Source: JACKJP01 sp050249695
Lineage (GTDB): Bacteria; Pseudomonadota; Alphaproteobacteria; Rhizobiales; Tepidamorphaceae
Direction of reading: 5' to 3'
DNA length: 64,000 bases
NCBI GenBank assembly: GCA_050249695.1
Contig: JBFWQA010000008.1
Coordinates: 1-64,000 of the forward strand
The notes below the pieces were generated by a model. That model was not told where the DNA came from and ran no database searches. It saw nothing but the letters and a program-made list of their open reading frames with translations. Positions 1-8,561 of this stretch are shown here, one piece after another. Position 1 is the stretch's first letter. Every line of letters starts with the position of its first letter. The translations under genes were made by a program, and so were the position numbers.

Positions 1-1
1 C

Positions 2-70
2 TTCGACGGTGCAGTCGGGATAGCGAAGCGGCTCGCGGGCATGGCGCTCAAGAGCCGTCCGCGGCGCTAG
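2..70 (+). CDS. Possible 3' end of a CDS entering the window
   Basis: An open frame runs from the window edge to a TAG at 68-70 and encodes 22 residues, with a basic C-terminus ending KSRPRR. It could be the tail of a gene that starts outside the window. The fragment is too short to assign a family, and an open frame of this size can occur by chance in high-GC DNA. Nothing else is recognisable between its stop and the tRNA. Confidence 0.25.
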   Translation, partial: FDGAVGIAKRLAGMALKSRPRR

Positions 71-233
71 CTGATTCGGCGCCATGTGACCGACTGCGGC
101 CGATATGGCGCTGGCTTCCTGCCGCCGGCCACAGGACCATTCCGATCAAGCGTCCGATCGTGCCCGTGGAGGGGCAGCCGCGAGATGAGCGCGACCGGCT
201 GCGGACGCGGACGGGATGCGCGGCGCGGATCTC

Positions 234-323
234 TGGCGGAGACGGAGGGATTCGAACCCTCGATACGGTTTCCCGTATGACGCTTTAGCAAAGCGTTGGT
301 TTCAGCCACTCACCCACGTCTCC
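234..323 (-). tRNA. tRNA-Ser (anticodon GCT)
   Basis: Read on the minus strand, the sequence folds as a class II tRNA. A seven-base acceptor stem GGAGACG (323-317) pairs with CGTCTCC (244-238), followed by a discriminator G and an encoded CCA (236-234). The anticodon loop TTGCTAA sits between ACGCT and AGCGT, giving anticodon GCT. There is a long variable arm (ATACGG with CCGTAT) and the T-loop GGTTCGAATCC. About 90 nt with CCA encoded is normal for serine tRNA. The 3' end faces left, away from the catabolic locus. Confidence 0.96.
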
Positions 324-390
324 GAGCCCGGCCGCCCCACCGCCTCCCAACGAGCGGCGCATTCGGTCTCACGGAAACTCTGACAACGCG

Positions 391-419
391 TTGGCGGGGG
401 CAATATGTCGACATTTATC
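391..419 (+). promoter_or_regulatory. Candidate promoter with operator in the spacer
   Basis: TTGGCG (391-396) could be a -35 hexamer. After 17 bases comes TTTATC (414-419), a weak -10. The palindrome ATGTCGACAT (405-414) lies in the spacer and touches the -10, as a repressor site would. It is upstream of the TonB receptor gene. The assignment is by eye; no transcription start is known. Confidence 0.35.
405..414. promoter_or_regulatory. Operator-like palindrome, box 1 (ATGTCGACAT)
   Basis: This is a perfect 10-bp palindrome followed by TTTAT. It shares the core TGTCGACA and the trailing T-run with the boxes at 524, 32190 and 34595. It lies 119 bp upstream of the second box in front of the TonB receptor. 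Confidence 0.5.
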
Positions 420-523
420 AGATGGACGATGTTTGCGACCCCTACTTTCAGGTCAGTCCGGACACTGGCATACTTCGCAGCCGAACGATCTTGGGCGAAC
501 ACACCGAAAGAGTGACTCTGGTC

Positions 524-533
524 GTGTCGACAC
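524..533. promoter_or_regulatory. Operator-like palindrome, box 2 (GTGTCGACAC)
   Basis: This perfect 10-bp palindrome, followed by TTTT, ends 23 bp before the chosen TonB start and 9 bp before its Shine-Dalgarno sequence. Identical 10-mers occur in only two other places I found, both in intergenic regions (32190 and 34596). A repressor bound here would block transcription or early elongation. Confidence 0.65.
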
Positions 534-556
534 TTTTCCATCGGGGGAGGATGTTC

Positions 557-3001
557 ATGCTGACGACAAGGCCTCAACGTGAATTGCGCTCGGATGGGTG
601 CACATCTTCGGTCGACACTCCGCGAGACGGTTGCGAGCGCCTGGACCGACCCCACCAAAAAGGGCCGTTCATCGAAGGTCGCCGCCTGGCAAGATCCTTG
701 CTTCTGAGTTCGGTCCTGCTGAGTTCTGCCCTGCCGGCATGGGCCCAGGGAACAGGTCCCCTCCCGGTCAACCAGGCGACGGACGGAGATGAAATTCTGG
801 TTGTCGCCACCCGTCGCGAGCAGTCGCAGCAAGACGTTCCGCTTGCCATCACCGCCATCGGGCAGGACGCGCTACAGCTGAATCAGGTTGACGCCATCAG
901 CGACATCGGATCGCTGACTCCGAACCTGATCACGGTGCCCGGTACGGCGGGCGGCGCCAGATCGGCTCCGCAGTTCTCGATCCGCGGCCAAACGCAGCAA
1001 GAGCGAGGGGGTCTCGCTGACCCCTCGGTCGGCGTCTACTTCGGCGACGTGGTGATGTCGCGCACCCAGGGAATCAATCAGACGCTGTTCGACATTCGAG
1101 CCGTCGAAGTCATCCGCGGCCCGGTCGGCACGCTCTTCGGAAGGAACGCGACCGGCGGCGCCGTGATCATTCGACCTAACCTGCCCAACACCAATCGGTT
1201 CGAGGGCAGCGTCGGCGCAACGCTCGCCGAGTTCGGCACGATTAACGCCGATGCCTATGCCAACATTCCTGTTTCCGGCAATTTCGCAATTCGTCTCGGC
1301 GCAGCGACATCGAACAGCGATGGATACGTTTTCGACCAGGCGCTTGGCCGGCGCGTCAATCGCACGGAGACCCTTTCGGCCCGGGCAGCGACCTTGTTGA
1401 GATTCGGTCGTTTCGAAAACGTGACCATGGTGAATTTTTTCGACGAGGATGACGGCGGTTCGGCCGGGTTCGCTGCGTTCCTCAATCCGGCCGGCTCGAT
1501 CGCCACGCTGGCGGCAGCACGCGGCTATCGACCGGTCGCGACCCTTCTAGCGGAGCAGCGCGCGCGCGGCCCGTTACGCATTAACAACGGACTAGCCGAG
1601 TTCAACGATGTCGAAACTTTCGACTTCCACAATACCAGCACATACAGGGTGAACGATCAGATAACGATCAGAAACATTTTCGGCTGGAGAGAAGTTGACA
1701 GTCATATTCTTGTTGATCTCGATGGAACCGAGCACCCGCTCTTGCATACGGAGATTTTTGACGATGCAGAGCAGGTCAGCAATGAATTCCAAATTCTTGG
1801 TGACATGAACAGGTTTGATTGGATCATCGGCGGATACTATTTCCATGAGAGCGGCGACAATAACGCTTCGAGCACGATCCTTGGGACAGAGACGGGTGCG
1901 ATCGATCCTCCCAATCAGTTCGTCACCGGAGGGCAGAACAACCGGCAGCTTTTCGACAATACCAGCCTCGCGGTTTTCGCCGAAGGGACCTACCAGTTAA
2001 CCGATACCCTGTCGGTCACTCTTGGCGGGCGCTATACTTGGGAGAATCGCGAAGCCGTCATCCTCAATCGATTCATCAATACGCGCTGCGCATTCACCAT
2101 AGACGACGACGGCAACCCGGCGACGCCCGAGGTGAATCCCGGCGACACCCCCGCCTGCAGGGTGGCTACTGAGGCCAATTTCGACGCCTTCACCTACAAC
2201 GCCGCGGTCAACTGGCAACCCGATCGCGACACCCTCATCTACGCAAGCCTGAGGCGCGGTTTCCGTGCGGGTGGCTTTTCGGCCAGAGCGACCAGGGAGG
2301 TCGGCCTGCGTCGGCCGTTCGATCCGGAATTCGTCCGCAACATAGAGATCGGGATAAAGCGCGACTGGCATTTTGGTGGCGCGTTCCTGCGGACCAATCT
2401 CGCGCTTTTCCGTTCCAACTATTCGAACGTGCAGCGAAATGCGGTCGACACGACTTCGGGCAGCCCGTTCACGGTAATCATCAATGCAGCGCAAGCGCGG
2501 ATCCAGGGCATCGAGGCGGAGGTGATATTCCGTCCGTTCAGGGCCCTCGAGCTGAGCGCATTCTGGGGCCACATCGACGCGCAGTTTACCGAATTCATCG
2601 ACCCCTTCACGGGCGCCGACCGGTCAAATCAGCCCTTCGGCCGCGTGCCGAAGAATAACTGGCGTCTCGCCGGTACACTCAACCTGTTCGACAGGCCGAA
2701 TGTCGGAACCCTGAGTTTTACGGCGGCCTATTCGGGACGGGACAGCTACCTGGAAAGCGACACAGCCGTCGCTCCGTTTGGCGTGATTCCTGCCCATGAG
2801 CAGCTCGATCTCTATCTGAGGTTCGCCAACGTCGCGGCGACCGGTCTGGACGTTACCCTGTTCGCGCGGAATGTAACCGATGACGTGGAAATCCTGCCGC
2901 TGGCGGGAGTTTACGAGTCGCTGGGTTTCGCCGCGCGAGGGGCGGGGCCTCCCCGGCAGTTCGGCGTCCAGCTGCGCTATAACTTTGGGCGAAATCGGTA
3001 G
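557..3001 (+). CDS. TonB-dependent outer-membrane receptor
   Basis: This is a ligand-gated 22-strand outer-membrane barrel that imports substrates using TonB energy. The start is ATG 557, preceded by GGGGGAGG at 543-550 with 6-base spacing. The frame is open back to 296 but that part overlaps the tRNA, so it is excluded. The product is 814 aa. A long basic N-region leads to a hydrophobic signal segment ending AWAQ at about residue 64. A plug domain follows (about residues 80-190, with EVIRGPVGTLFGRNATGG-type plug motif), then a beta-barrel to the C-terminus. It belongs to the sphingomonad catabolic receptor class found beside degradation operons. Two operator-like palindromes lie upstream. 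The stretch around 1600-1860 is visibly more AT-rich than its neighbours. The ligand is unknown and is inferred to be the substrate of this locus. Confidence 0.9.
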   Translation: MLTTRPQRELRSDGCTSSVDTPRDGCERLDRPHQKGPFIEGRRLARSLLLSSVLLSSALPAWAQGTGPLPVNQATDGDEILVVATRREQSQQDVPLAITAIGQDALQLNQVDAISDIGSLTPNLITVPGTAGGARSAPQFSIRGQTQQERGGLADPSVGVYFGDVVMSRTQGINQTLFDIRAVEVIRGPVGTLFGRNATGGAVIIRPNLPNTNRFEGSVGATLAEFGTINADAYANIPVSGNFAIRLGAATSNSDGYVFDQALGRRVNRTETLSARAATLLRFGRFENVTMVNFFDEDDGGSAGFAAFLNPAGSIATLAAARGYRPVATLLAEQRARGPLRINNGLAEFNDVETFDFHNTSTYRVNDQITIRNIFGWREVDSHILVDLDGTEHPLLHTEIFDDAEQVSNEFQILGDMNRFDWIIGGYYFHESGDNNASSTILGTETGAIDPPNQFVTGGQNNRQLFDNTSLAVFAEGTYQLTDTLSVTLGGRYTWENREAVILNRFINTRCAFTIDDDGNPATPEVNPGDTPACRVATEANFDAFTYNAAVNWQPDRDTLIYASLRRGFRAGGFSARATREVGLRRPFDPEFVRNIEIGIKRDWHFGGAFLRTNLALFRSNYSNVQRNAVDTTSGSPFTVIINAAQARIQGIEAEVIFRPFRALELSAFWGHIDAQFTEFIDPFTGADRSNQPFGRVPKNNWRLAGTLNLFDRPNVGTLSFTAAYSGRDSYLESDTAVAPFGVIPAHEQLDLYLRFANVAATGLDVTLFARNVTDDVEILPLAGVYESLGFAARGAGPPRQFGVQLRYNFGRNR

Positions 3002-3434
3002 ACTGGACAGGCGTCGGTAGCTGGGACCCCCGCAACGACTCCCGATTCCAGACTGGAATGCCTGTTGGGACAAGCGTGGCGCAAGGAAAGGGTGGCGCTT
3101 TCGGGGGCGGATCGCGACGAAGATGGTGGTCAAAACGTGTCGCGATCGTCCCACAAGCGGCTGGTCGACTGACGACGTCTGGGTTGTGCTACCCTTGCCA
3201 ATCGAGGCGGCGACGTGCTGCGGATGGTCTAGTTGGTTACGAGCGAGCGTGCCTCCCGCAAGCGCACAGCGACTGAGCACGGCAAACGTCGTTTGTTGTT
3301 CTACCCACAGACTCCGAAATTTCCCACATTCGGAGAGGCTGCGCTCGAAGACGGGGGTTTCGCCTATGCGAAGTAATCTGGCGACCGGCTCATGGCTTGC
3401 TGTCTATTCCGTTCGACATCCCTATTCATGATCC
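3002..3434. other. Gene-free stretch between TonB receptor and MFS gene
   Basis: No convincing reading frame is present; the small open frames have no family signature. It contains a seven-base inverted repeat CTCCGAA/TTCGGAG (3312-3318 and 3329-3335, 10-base loop) without a following T-run, so it is not a clear terminator. A small dyad ATTCCA/TGGAAT lies near 3047-3061. It probably holds the promoter for the MFS genes, but I cannot place -35 and -10 elements. Confidence 0.5.
3312..3335. repeat. Inverted repeat upstream of MFS gene
   Basis: CTCCGAA and TTCGGAG form a seven-base-pair dyad around a 10-base AT-rich spacer. No T-tract follows. It could be a regulator site or an mRNA hairpin about 100 bp before the MFS start. 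Confidence 0.35.
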
Positions 3435-4778
3435 ATGGTCTATCAATCAGCTGACGAGCCTCACAGCGCCGGCTCTGACTCGGAGCATCACGTGGGGTGG
3501 CGATCCTACTACGTTCTGTTTCTGCTTGCCGTCGTCTATCTCTTCAGCTCGATCGACAGGACACTGATTTCGGTCCTTGCTGAGCCAATCAAGCGGGAAT
3601 TCGGACTGAGCGACAGCGGCCTCGGGCTTCTAACCGGGATGGCGTTTGCAATTTCCTACTCGATCGCCGGCGTTCCTCTTGGACTGCTCGCCGACCGTAT
3701 GAAGCGGACCCATCTGCTTGCCGGCCTCCTGACTATTTGGAGCGGCCTGACCTTCCTGAGCGGCCTTGCAAACTCCGCACTGACACTGGCGCTCGCCCGC
3801 ATCGGCGTCGGCGCCAGCGAATCAGGTGCATCGCCTGCCTCGATGTCATTGATTACGGATTATTTTCCGCCAGAGAGACGCGGACTGGCCCTTTCGCTTT
3901 TCTATATGAGCACGCCGGTCAGCATCGGCATCACGTTCGCGCTGGGCGGGTGGCTGACGTCCCAATTCGGTTGGCGCACCGCCTATTTCCTCGCTGGCGG
4001 GCCCGGCTTCCTGCTGGCCGCGCTGATCCTTCTGACGATCCGTGAGCCGGAGAGGGGGAGGTTCGATGCGGCGCCAAAGGCGGCATCGACGGAGCGCTAT
4101 CGCTTCAAGGATGCGACAAAGACACTGTTGGAAATACGCCCGCTTCTACTGCTGATCGTGGCCGCGGTCTGCGTCGTGATCGCGCAGGCCGGAATTGGCG
4201 CCTTCTCCTCGCCGTTCCTCATCCGCACCCATGGCCTGTCCGTTGCGGAGGCAGGCTATGCGATTGGCGCGATCAAGGCGCCGACCGGTATCATTGGTAT
4301 CCTGATCGGAGGGCTGTTTGCAGACCGGTTCGCCAGGCGTTCGGCCCACCATGGACCGATCGGCGTTGGCATTTGCATGCTGCTGGCGGCGCCGCTCGTG
4401 GCGGTCGCGATGCTTGCTGAAAGCTGGACGCTTGCGCTCGCCTGCATCGGTGCCTTCAACTTCCTCAACTACACATATTATGGCGCAACGTTCGCAACCT
4501 ACATGTCTCTCGCGCCGGTACGGATGCGCGGCGCGCTCGCGGGCATCTTTGCGGTTTCGATGACCTTTGGCGGCTATGGCTTCGGTCCGCCTTTTGTCGG
4601 CATTGCTAGCGACTCGTTGGCCGCGCTCGGGGTTGCTGAGCCATTGCGCTGGGCTTTGGTGTTGACCGGCGGGTTCTACATGCTAGCCGGCGTCATCTTC
4701 TTGGTGGCGGCCCGCGCGATAGCGCGACTCGGCGCAGAAGACGCAGCAAACCCGGCCTCCACCCCGGCAACGGCTTGA
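3435..4778 (+). CDS. MFS transporter (MFS_1, spinster-like)
   Basis: This is a 447-aa inner-membrane secondary transporter. Hydrophobic segments fit 12 helices, with the first helix at about residues 25-45. The motif GVPLGLLADRMKR in the loop between helices 2 and 3 is the MFS A motif, and a second copy GGLFADRFARR follows the central loop. An in-frame TGA lies just upstream of ATG 3435, so this is the first possible start; no good Shine-Dalgarno is visible. The next MFS gene starts 34 bp downstream, so the pair is probably one transcript. A role in moving the catabolic substrate or an intermediate is inferred from position only. Confidence 0.88.
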   Translation: MVYQSADEPHSAGSDSEHHVGWRSYYVLFLLAVVYLFSSIDRTLISVLAEPIKREFGLSDSGLGLLTGMAFAISYSIAGVPLGLLADRMKRTHLLAGLLTIWSGLTFLSGLANSALTLALARIGVGASESGASPASMSLITDYFPPERRGLALSLFYMSTPVSIGITFALGGWLTSQFGWRTAYFLAGGPGFLLAALILLTIREPERGRFDAAPKAASTERYRFKDATKTLLEIRPLLLLIVAAVCVVIAQAGIGAFSSPFLIRTHGLSVAEAGYAIGAIKAPTGIIGILIGGLFADRFARRSAHHGPIGVGICMLLAAPLVAVAMLAESWTLALACIGAFNFLNYTYYGATFATYMSLAPVRMRGALAGIFAVSMTFGGYGFGPPFVGIASDSLAALGVAEPLRWALVLTGGFYMLAGVIFLVAARAIARLGAEDAANPASTPATA

Positions 4779-4811
4779 GTGAAGCTGGTGCGGGGATAAG
4801 AGAGGACGAGA

Positions 4812-6434
4812 TTGGCCGATAGCGCGCATAAGGTCTTTGCACCGCTTCGCATTCCGGTTTTTCGTCGCTTCTGGCTCTCGAGCATGGTCTCGAACTTCGG
4901 CGGCCTCATCCAGACGGTTGCCGCCGCATGGATGATGACGGCGCTGACTGGCGACGCGCAGATGGTGGCGCTGGTCCAGACCTGCGCCACGTTGCCGATG
5001 ATGCTCATATCGCTTCCTGCCGGCGCGCTGGCCGACATTTACGAGCGACGAACGATCATGTTGGTCGCGCAGTTCGGCATGCTGCTCGTCGCCATCGGTC
5101 TGACCGTTCTGACGATGCTGTCGCTGACCAATCCGTTCATCCTGCTTGCAGGCACGTTCCTGATTGGCAGTGGTACTGCGCTCCACGCGCCGGCGTGGCA
5201 GGCGTCGCTTCAGGATCAGGTCCCGCTCTCCCACGTCGAACCGGCGGCGAGCCTGAACTCGGTTGGCTTCAACGTCGCGCGCAGCCTTGGCCCGGCGATC
5301 GGCGGCCTGCTGGTTGCGCTGGCGGGAGTGGCCGCTGCCTTCGCGGCAAACGCACTTTCCTATTTGGGCATCATCCTGACATTGCTGACCTGGAAGCGAG
5401 TGGGGCAAGAGCGGGTGCTCCCGCCCGAAGGCGTGCCGCAGGCGATCCTGGCGGGAATTCGCTTTGTGGCGCTGTCGCCGGGACTGGTGGCGGTGCTTGT
5501 GCGCGCGGGCACGTTCGGCCTGTGCGGCAGCTCGGTCTGGGCGCTGACCGCAATTCTCGCGCGTGACGCGCTCAGCGGTGGCCCGGCCGTGTTCGGGCTG
5601 CTCCTTGGCGGCTTCGGAGTCGGCGCCGTGATCGGTGCCCTGATCCGCGCCGCCTTGCCGATCGGGCGGGACCGGCTGGTCAAATCCTGCTGCGTGGCGT
5701 TCGGGCTCGCGGCGATCGGGCTGGGCCTCAGCAGCAATCTCCTCCTTTCGATCGCCCTGATGGGCGTCGCTGGCGGCGCTTGGGTGATGGCGCTGACCGG
5801 TCTCAGCGTCAGCGTTCAATTCATCGCGCCGCGTTGGGTCGCCGGCCGGGCTATGTCGCTCAACCAGGTCTCGATATTTGCCGGAATGGCTCTGGGGAGC
5901 TGGTTCTGGGGCTTCGTGGCGAGCAGCTCCGACATTCGCACCGCCCTGGTCGCATCCGGCATGGCGATGCTCGCTAGCCTACTGCTCACTCTCTTCTTCC
6001 CCCTAACCAAGGAAGAAGCACCTGATCTCACGCCGACGCGCGCGAAGCCGCTGGATGATTTGCAGGGCCCCGTCGAGCCCGGCGACGGGCCGATCGTTGT
6101 CACCATCGAATATCGCGTCTTGCCGGAGAACTTTCAGGCCTTTGTGGACGCGATGGAGGATCTTGGCCGGATCCGCCGCCGCAACGGTGCGCATCGCTGG
6201 ACATTGCATCAGGATGTCGACAATCCGACCCGATGGGTTGAGCGCTTCCACAGCCTGACCTGGCTCGATCACCTTCGTCGCCAGACCCGTCATACGAAGG
6301 CCGATCAAGTGGTGAGTGATCGGGTCGCCTGCCTGCGCGAAGGGGCGATGGTAGTGAACAGGATGCTGGAGCGGCGGATTTGGACGGTACCGATCAATCC
6401 GTCCGCGCCGCTCGACGACGGGTCAGAGATCTAG
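4812..6434 (+). CDS. MFS_3 transporter with C-terminal ABM-like domain
   Basis: This is a 540-aa protein of the EntS-like MFS_3 family. The 10-12 membrane helices occupy about residues 20-400. A soluble tail of about 110 residues after position 430 resembles a dimeric alpha-beta barrel (ABM-type) fold, with FHSLTWLDHLRRQTRHTKAD as its signature; such tails are known in this family. Translation starts at TTG 4812 after GAGAGGACGAGA, a good Shine-Dalgarno. The gene's TAG shares a CTAG with the stop of the convergent NTF2-like gene. It probably exports or takes up a metabolite of the pathway, with direction unknown. Confidence 0.85.
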   Translation: MADSAHKVFAPLRIPVFRRFWLSSMVSNFGGLIQTVAAAWMMTALTGDAQMVALVQTCATLPMMLISLPAGALADIYERRTIMLVAQFGMLLVAIGLTVLTMLSLTNPFILLAGTFLIGSGTALHAPAWQASLQDQVPLSHVEPAASLNSVGFNVARSLGPAIGGLLVALAGVAAAFAANALSYLGIILTLLTWKRVGQERVLPPEGVPQAILAGIRFVALSPGLVAVLVRAGTFGLCGSSVWALTAILARDALSGGPAVFGLLLGGFGVGAVIGALIRAALPIGRDRLVKSCCVAFGLAAIGLGLSSNLLLSIALMGVAGGAWVMALTGLSVSVQFIAPRWVAGRAMSLNQVSIFAGMALGSWFWGFVASSSDIRTALVASGMAMLASLLLTLFFPLTKEEAPDLTPTRAKPLDDLQGPVEPGDGPIVVTIEYRVLPENFQAFVDAMEDLGRIRRRNGAHRWTLHQDVDNPTRWVERFHSLTWLDHLRRQTRHTKADQVVSDRVACLREGAMVVNRMLERRIWTVPINPSAPLDDGSEI

Positions 6435-6928
6435 GTCGGGTAGGAGAGGTCGTCGGGCGCCGGCCGGCCGACATGGGCGCCGGGCGAGAGAGCCTCGGTC
6501 ACCTCGTCGACCCTGCTCCATTCGTCGACCAGTGTCCGGGCCGAAAGCTTCCAGTCGCCGTCGCGCCGTTCGAACCTGTCCAGATAGCGGCCAGCCCGGA
6601 GGCGCGTCTTGCGGACATCATCGACGAGCACGTCCTGGCAAGACAAGATATAGGTCTCGCTCGTCGCGACGTCGCCGCAGACGTCGATGCATTCGTTCGT
6701 CACGAAGTGCATTCGGCCAGGCCGCGGTGCGGCAGGTGGTTTCAGAGCGGCGGTGAAAGCGGTGCCGCTCATCGGCGCGGTGCCACCCATATTCAAGACG
6801 GCATCGGGATGGATGGCGGCCGCGAGCAACGCACCGTCGAACCGGTCGGTGCCGCGCGCGATCTGCCGCAGCAGCAGTCGGATGGCTTCAATGTCCTCCA
6901 GTCGCCGCAGCCGCGCCTCGATCGTCAT
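6431..6928 (-). CDS. NTF2-like (SnoaL-type) protein
   Basis: This is a 165-aa protein of the NTF2-like cone fold, the superfamily that includes SnoaL cyclases, ketosteroid isomerase and dioxygenase beta subunits. The N-terminal helix RRLEDIEAIRLLLRQIARG and the motif RYLDRFERRDGDWKLSAR near the C-terminus are typical. No Rieske alpha subunit is adjacent, so a stand-alone isomerase, hydratase or cyclase role is more likely than a structural one. Its ATG overlaps the stop of the upstream aldehyde dehydrogenase gene as ATGA. It is the last gene of the long minus operon. Confidence 0.75.
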   Translation of the reverse strand: MTIEARLRRLEDIEAIRLLLRQIARGTDRFDGALLAAAIHPDAVLNMGGTAPMSGTAFTAALKPPAAPRPGRMHFVTNECIDVCGDVATSETYILSCQDVLVDDVRKTRLRAGRYLDRFERRDGDWKLSARTLVDEWSRVDEVTEALSPGAHVGRPAPDDLSYPT

Positions 6929-8466
6929 GCGGGCTCAGCCTGCTTCTTCTTCTTCTCGACTTCGCCCCAGGCGAGAGACTTCGCTTCCTTGCCCGACGGG
7001 ATGCCGAGCACCTTGATCTCGAGATAGGCCTCGAATCCCTGGCGACCATACTGGCGCCCGATGCCGCTTTGCTTGAAGCCGCCGAACGGAACGTCCATGT
7101 GCATCCAGGTGCCGTTGTTGATCGAGACGGTGCCGGTGCGCAGCTTCTTGGCGAACTCATAGGCCTCTTCGCTCGTCGCTGCGGCGACCTGGGCGGATAG
7201 ACCGTAAATCGAGTTGTTGGCGATCTCGAGCGCCTCCTCCTCGGTGTCGTAGGGGATGACCGCCAGCACGGGCCCGAAAATCTCCTCCTGCGCGATCGTA
7301 TCGTTCGGCTTCACATCCGCGAACAGGGTCGGCTCGACGAAGCAGCCTTCGGGATGCGCCTCCGGAACCTTGCCGCCACGGACGAGGCGGTTGCCATCGT
7401 CCAGCGCGCGCTGGATGTAGTTGAGCACCCGCTCGCGATGATGCTTCGAATTCAGCGGCCCCATGAAGTTGTTGGGGTTTTGCGGATCGCCGACGGTGAT
7501 CGCGTCCATCTGCGCCTTGGCGGCCGCGATCCCTTCTTCATAGCGGTCGCGCGGGAGGAGCAGCCGGCTGCGCGCGACGCAGCCTTGGCCAGCGTTACCG
7601 CAGATCGTCTTCGCGGCCAAAGCAGCCTGCTCGGCGACATCGGCGCTCGGCAGCACAACAAAGGCGGATTTGCCGCCGAGTTCGAGCAGCAACCGCTTCA
7701 GCGAGGCGGAAGCCGCTTCCGCCACCCGGCGCCCGTTCGGCGCCGAACCAGTGAAGGCGACCATGTCCACGCGTGGGTCGGTGGTCAGCACTTCACCAGC
7801 ATAATTATCCCTCGCGGTGACGATGTTCAGAACGCCCGGCGGAATATCCGTCTCCTCGACGACGAGCTTGCCGACAATCGTCGCCATCCACGGCGCATCG
7901 GGAGACGGCTTTAGGATAATCGTGCTGCCGGAGGCGAGCGCCGGGCCGACCTTGCTCAAACCGGACCCCCAGGGCCCGTTCCATGGTATGATGCCGGCGA
8001 CGACGCCGACCGGTTCGTAGCGAATTCGGCGGTTACTGACGACGCCGCGGAAATCGACATCCGGGAGTTCCTCATCGAACTTATAGGTCTCGGCCAGCTC
8101 AGCATAATGAGACAGCTTCTCGACGGGAACGTCGAACAACGTGTCGCGCGTCAGCCAGACCGGCGTTCCGACCTCGGCCACCAGCAGCGGCCTGATCTCC
8201 TCGGCGTGGCGCTGTAGCGCGTCCTTGAGCTGACGGATGCAGCGAGCACGCAAGGCGTTATCGCGCGACCATTCGGTCTCATCGAAAGCGCGTCGCGCGG
8301 CCGCGATCGCGCGCAGGAAGTCTTCCCGCGAGCCGTCTGCCGTCACGCCAATCACTTCATCGGTCGCCGGGTTGATGTTGTCGAACACGGCACCGGTGGA
8401 CGAGGGCACGAGTTCGCCGTCGATCAGCATCCGCCATTCCGCGATCGGAGGATTCTTGTACGTCAT
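6925..8466 (-). CDS. NAD(P)-dependent aldehyde dehydrogenase
   Basis: This 513-aa member of the ALDH superfamily oxidises an aldehyde to the acid. The catalytic cysteine lies in GQGCVARS at about residue 300, and the general-base motif LELGGKSA precedes it. The cofactor-loop motif FTGSAPNGRR is present. The start follows GGAGTGGTGAG. The C-terminus is unusually lysine-rich (EKKKKQ). A paralogue about three quarters identical by eye sits at 62478. Gap of 95 bp to the upstream oxidase gene, so it may also have its own promoter. The substrate is unknown. Confidence 0.92.
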   Translation of the reverse strand: MTYKNPPIAEWRMLIDGELVPSSTGAVFDNINPATDEVIGVTADGSREDFLRAIAAARRAFDETEWSRDNALRARCIRQLKDALQRHAEEIRPLLVAEVGTPVWLTRDTLFDVPVEKLSHYAELAETYKFDEELPDVDFRGVVSNRRIRYEPVGVVAGIIPWNGPWGSGLSKVGPALASGSTIILKPSPDAPWMATIVGKLVVEETDIPPGVLNIVTARDNYAGEVLTTDPRVDMVAFTGSAPNGRRVAEAASASLKRLLLELGGKSAFVVLPSADVAEQAALAAKTICGNAGQGCVARSRLLLPRDRYEEGIAAAKAQMDAITVGDPQNPNNFMGPLNSKHHRERVLNYIQRALDDGNRLVRGGKVPEAHPEGCFVEPTLFADVKPNDTIAQEEIFGPVLAVIPYDTEEEALEIANNSIYGLSAQVAAATSEEAYEFAKKLRTGTVSINNGTWMHMDVPFGGFKQSGIGRQYGRQGFEAYLEIKVLGIPSGKEAKSLAWGEVEKKKKQAEPA

Positions 8467-8561
8467 CTCACCACTCCAGCCGAACCAGCGGCATCCTAGC
8501 GCGCCGCTTGCTCGGCATGATCTGCGCCCATTGGTCTTCCGTTATTTTATCGACGATGCGA

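Noticed and set aside
234..323. tRNA-Ser as integration site for a genomic island to the right
   Set aside because: The tRNA 3' end points left, so an element using it would lie left of 234. I saw no integrase gene or repeat of the tRNA end in the window.
4683..5819. 378-codon minus-strand frame opposite the MFS genes
   Set aside because: Low-complexity Arg/Gln/Asp-rich translation and a plain membrane protein on the other strand show that it is a shadow.
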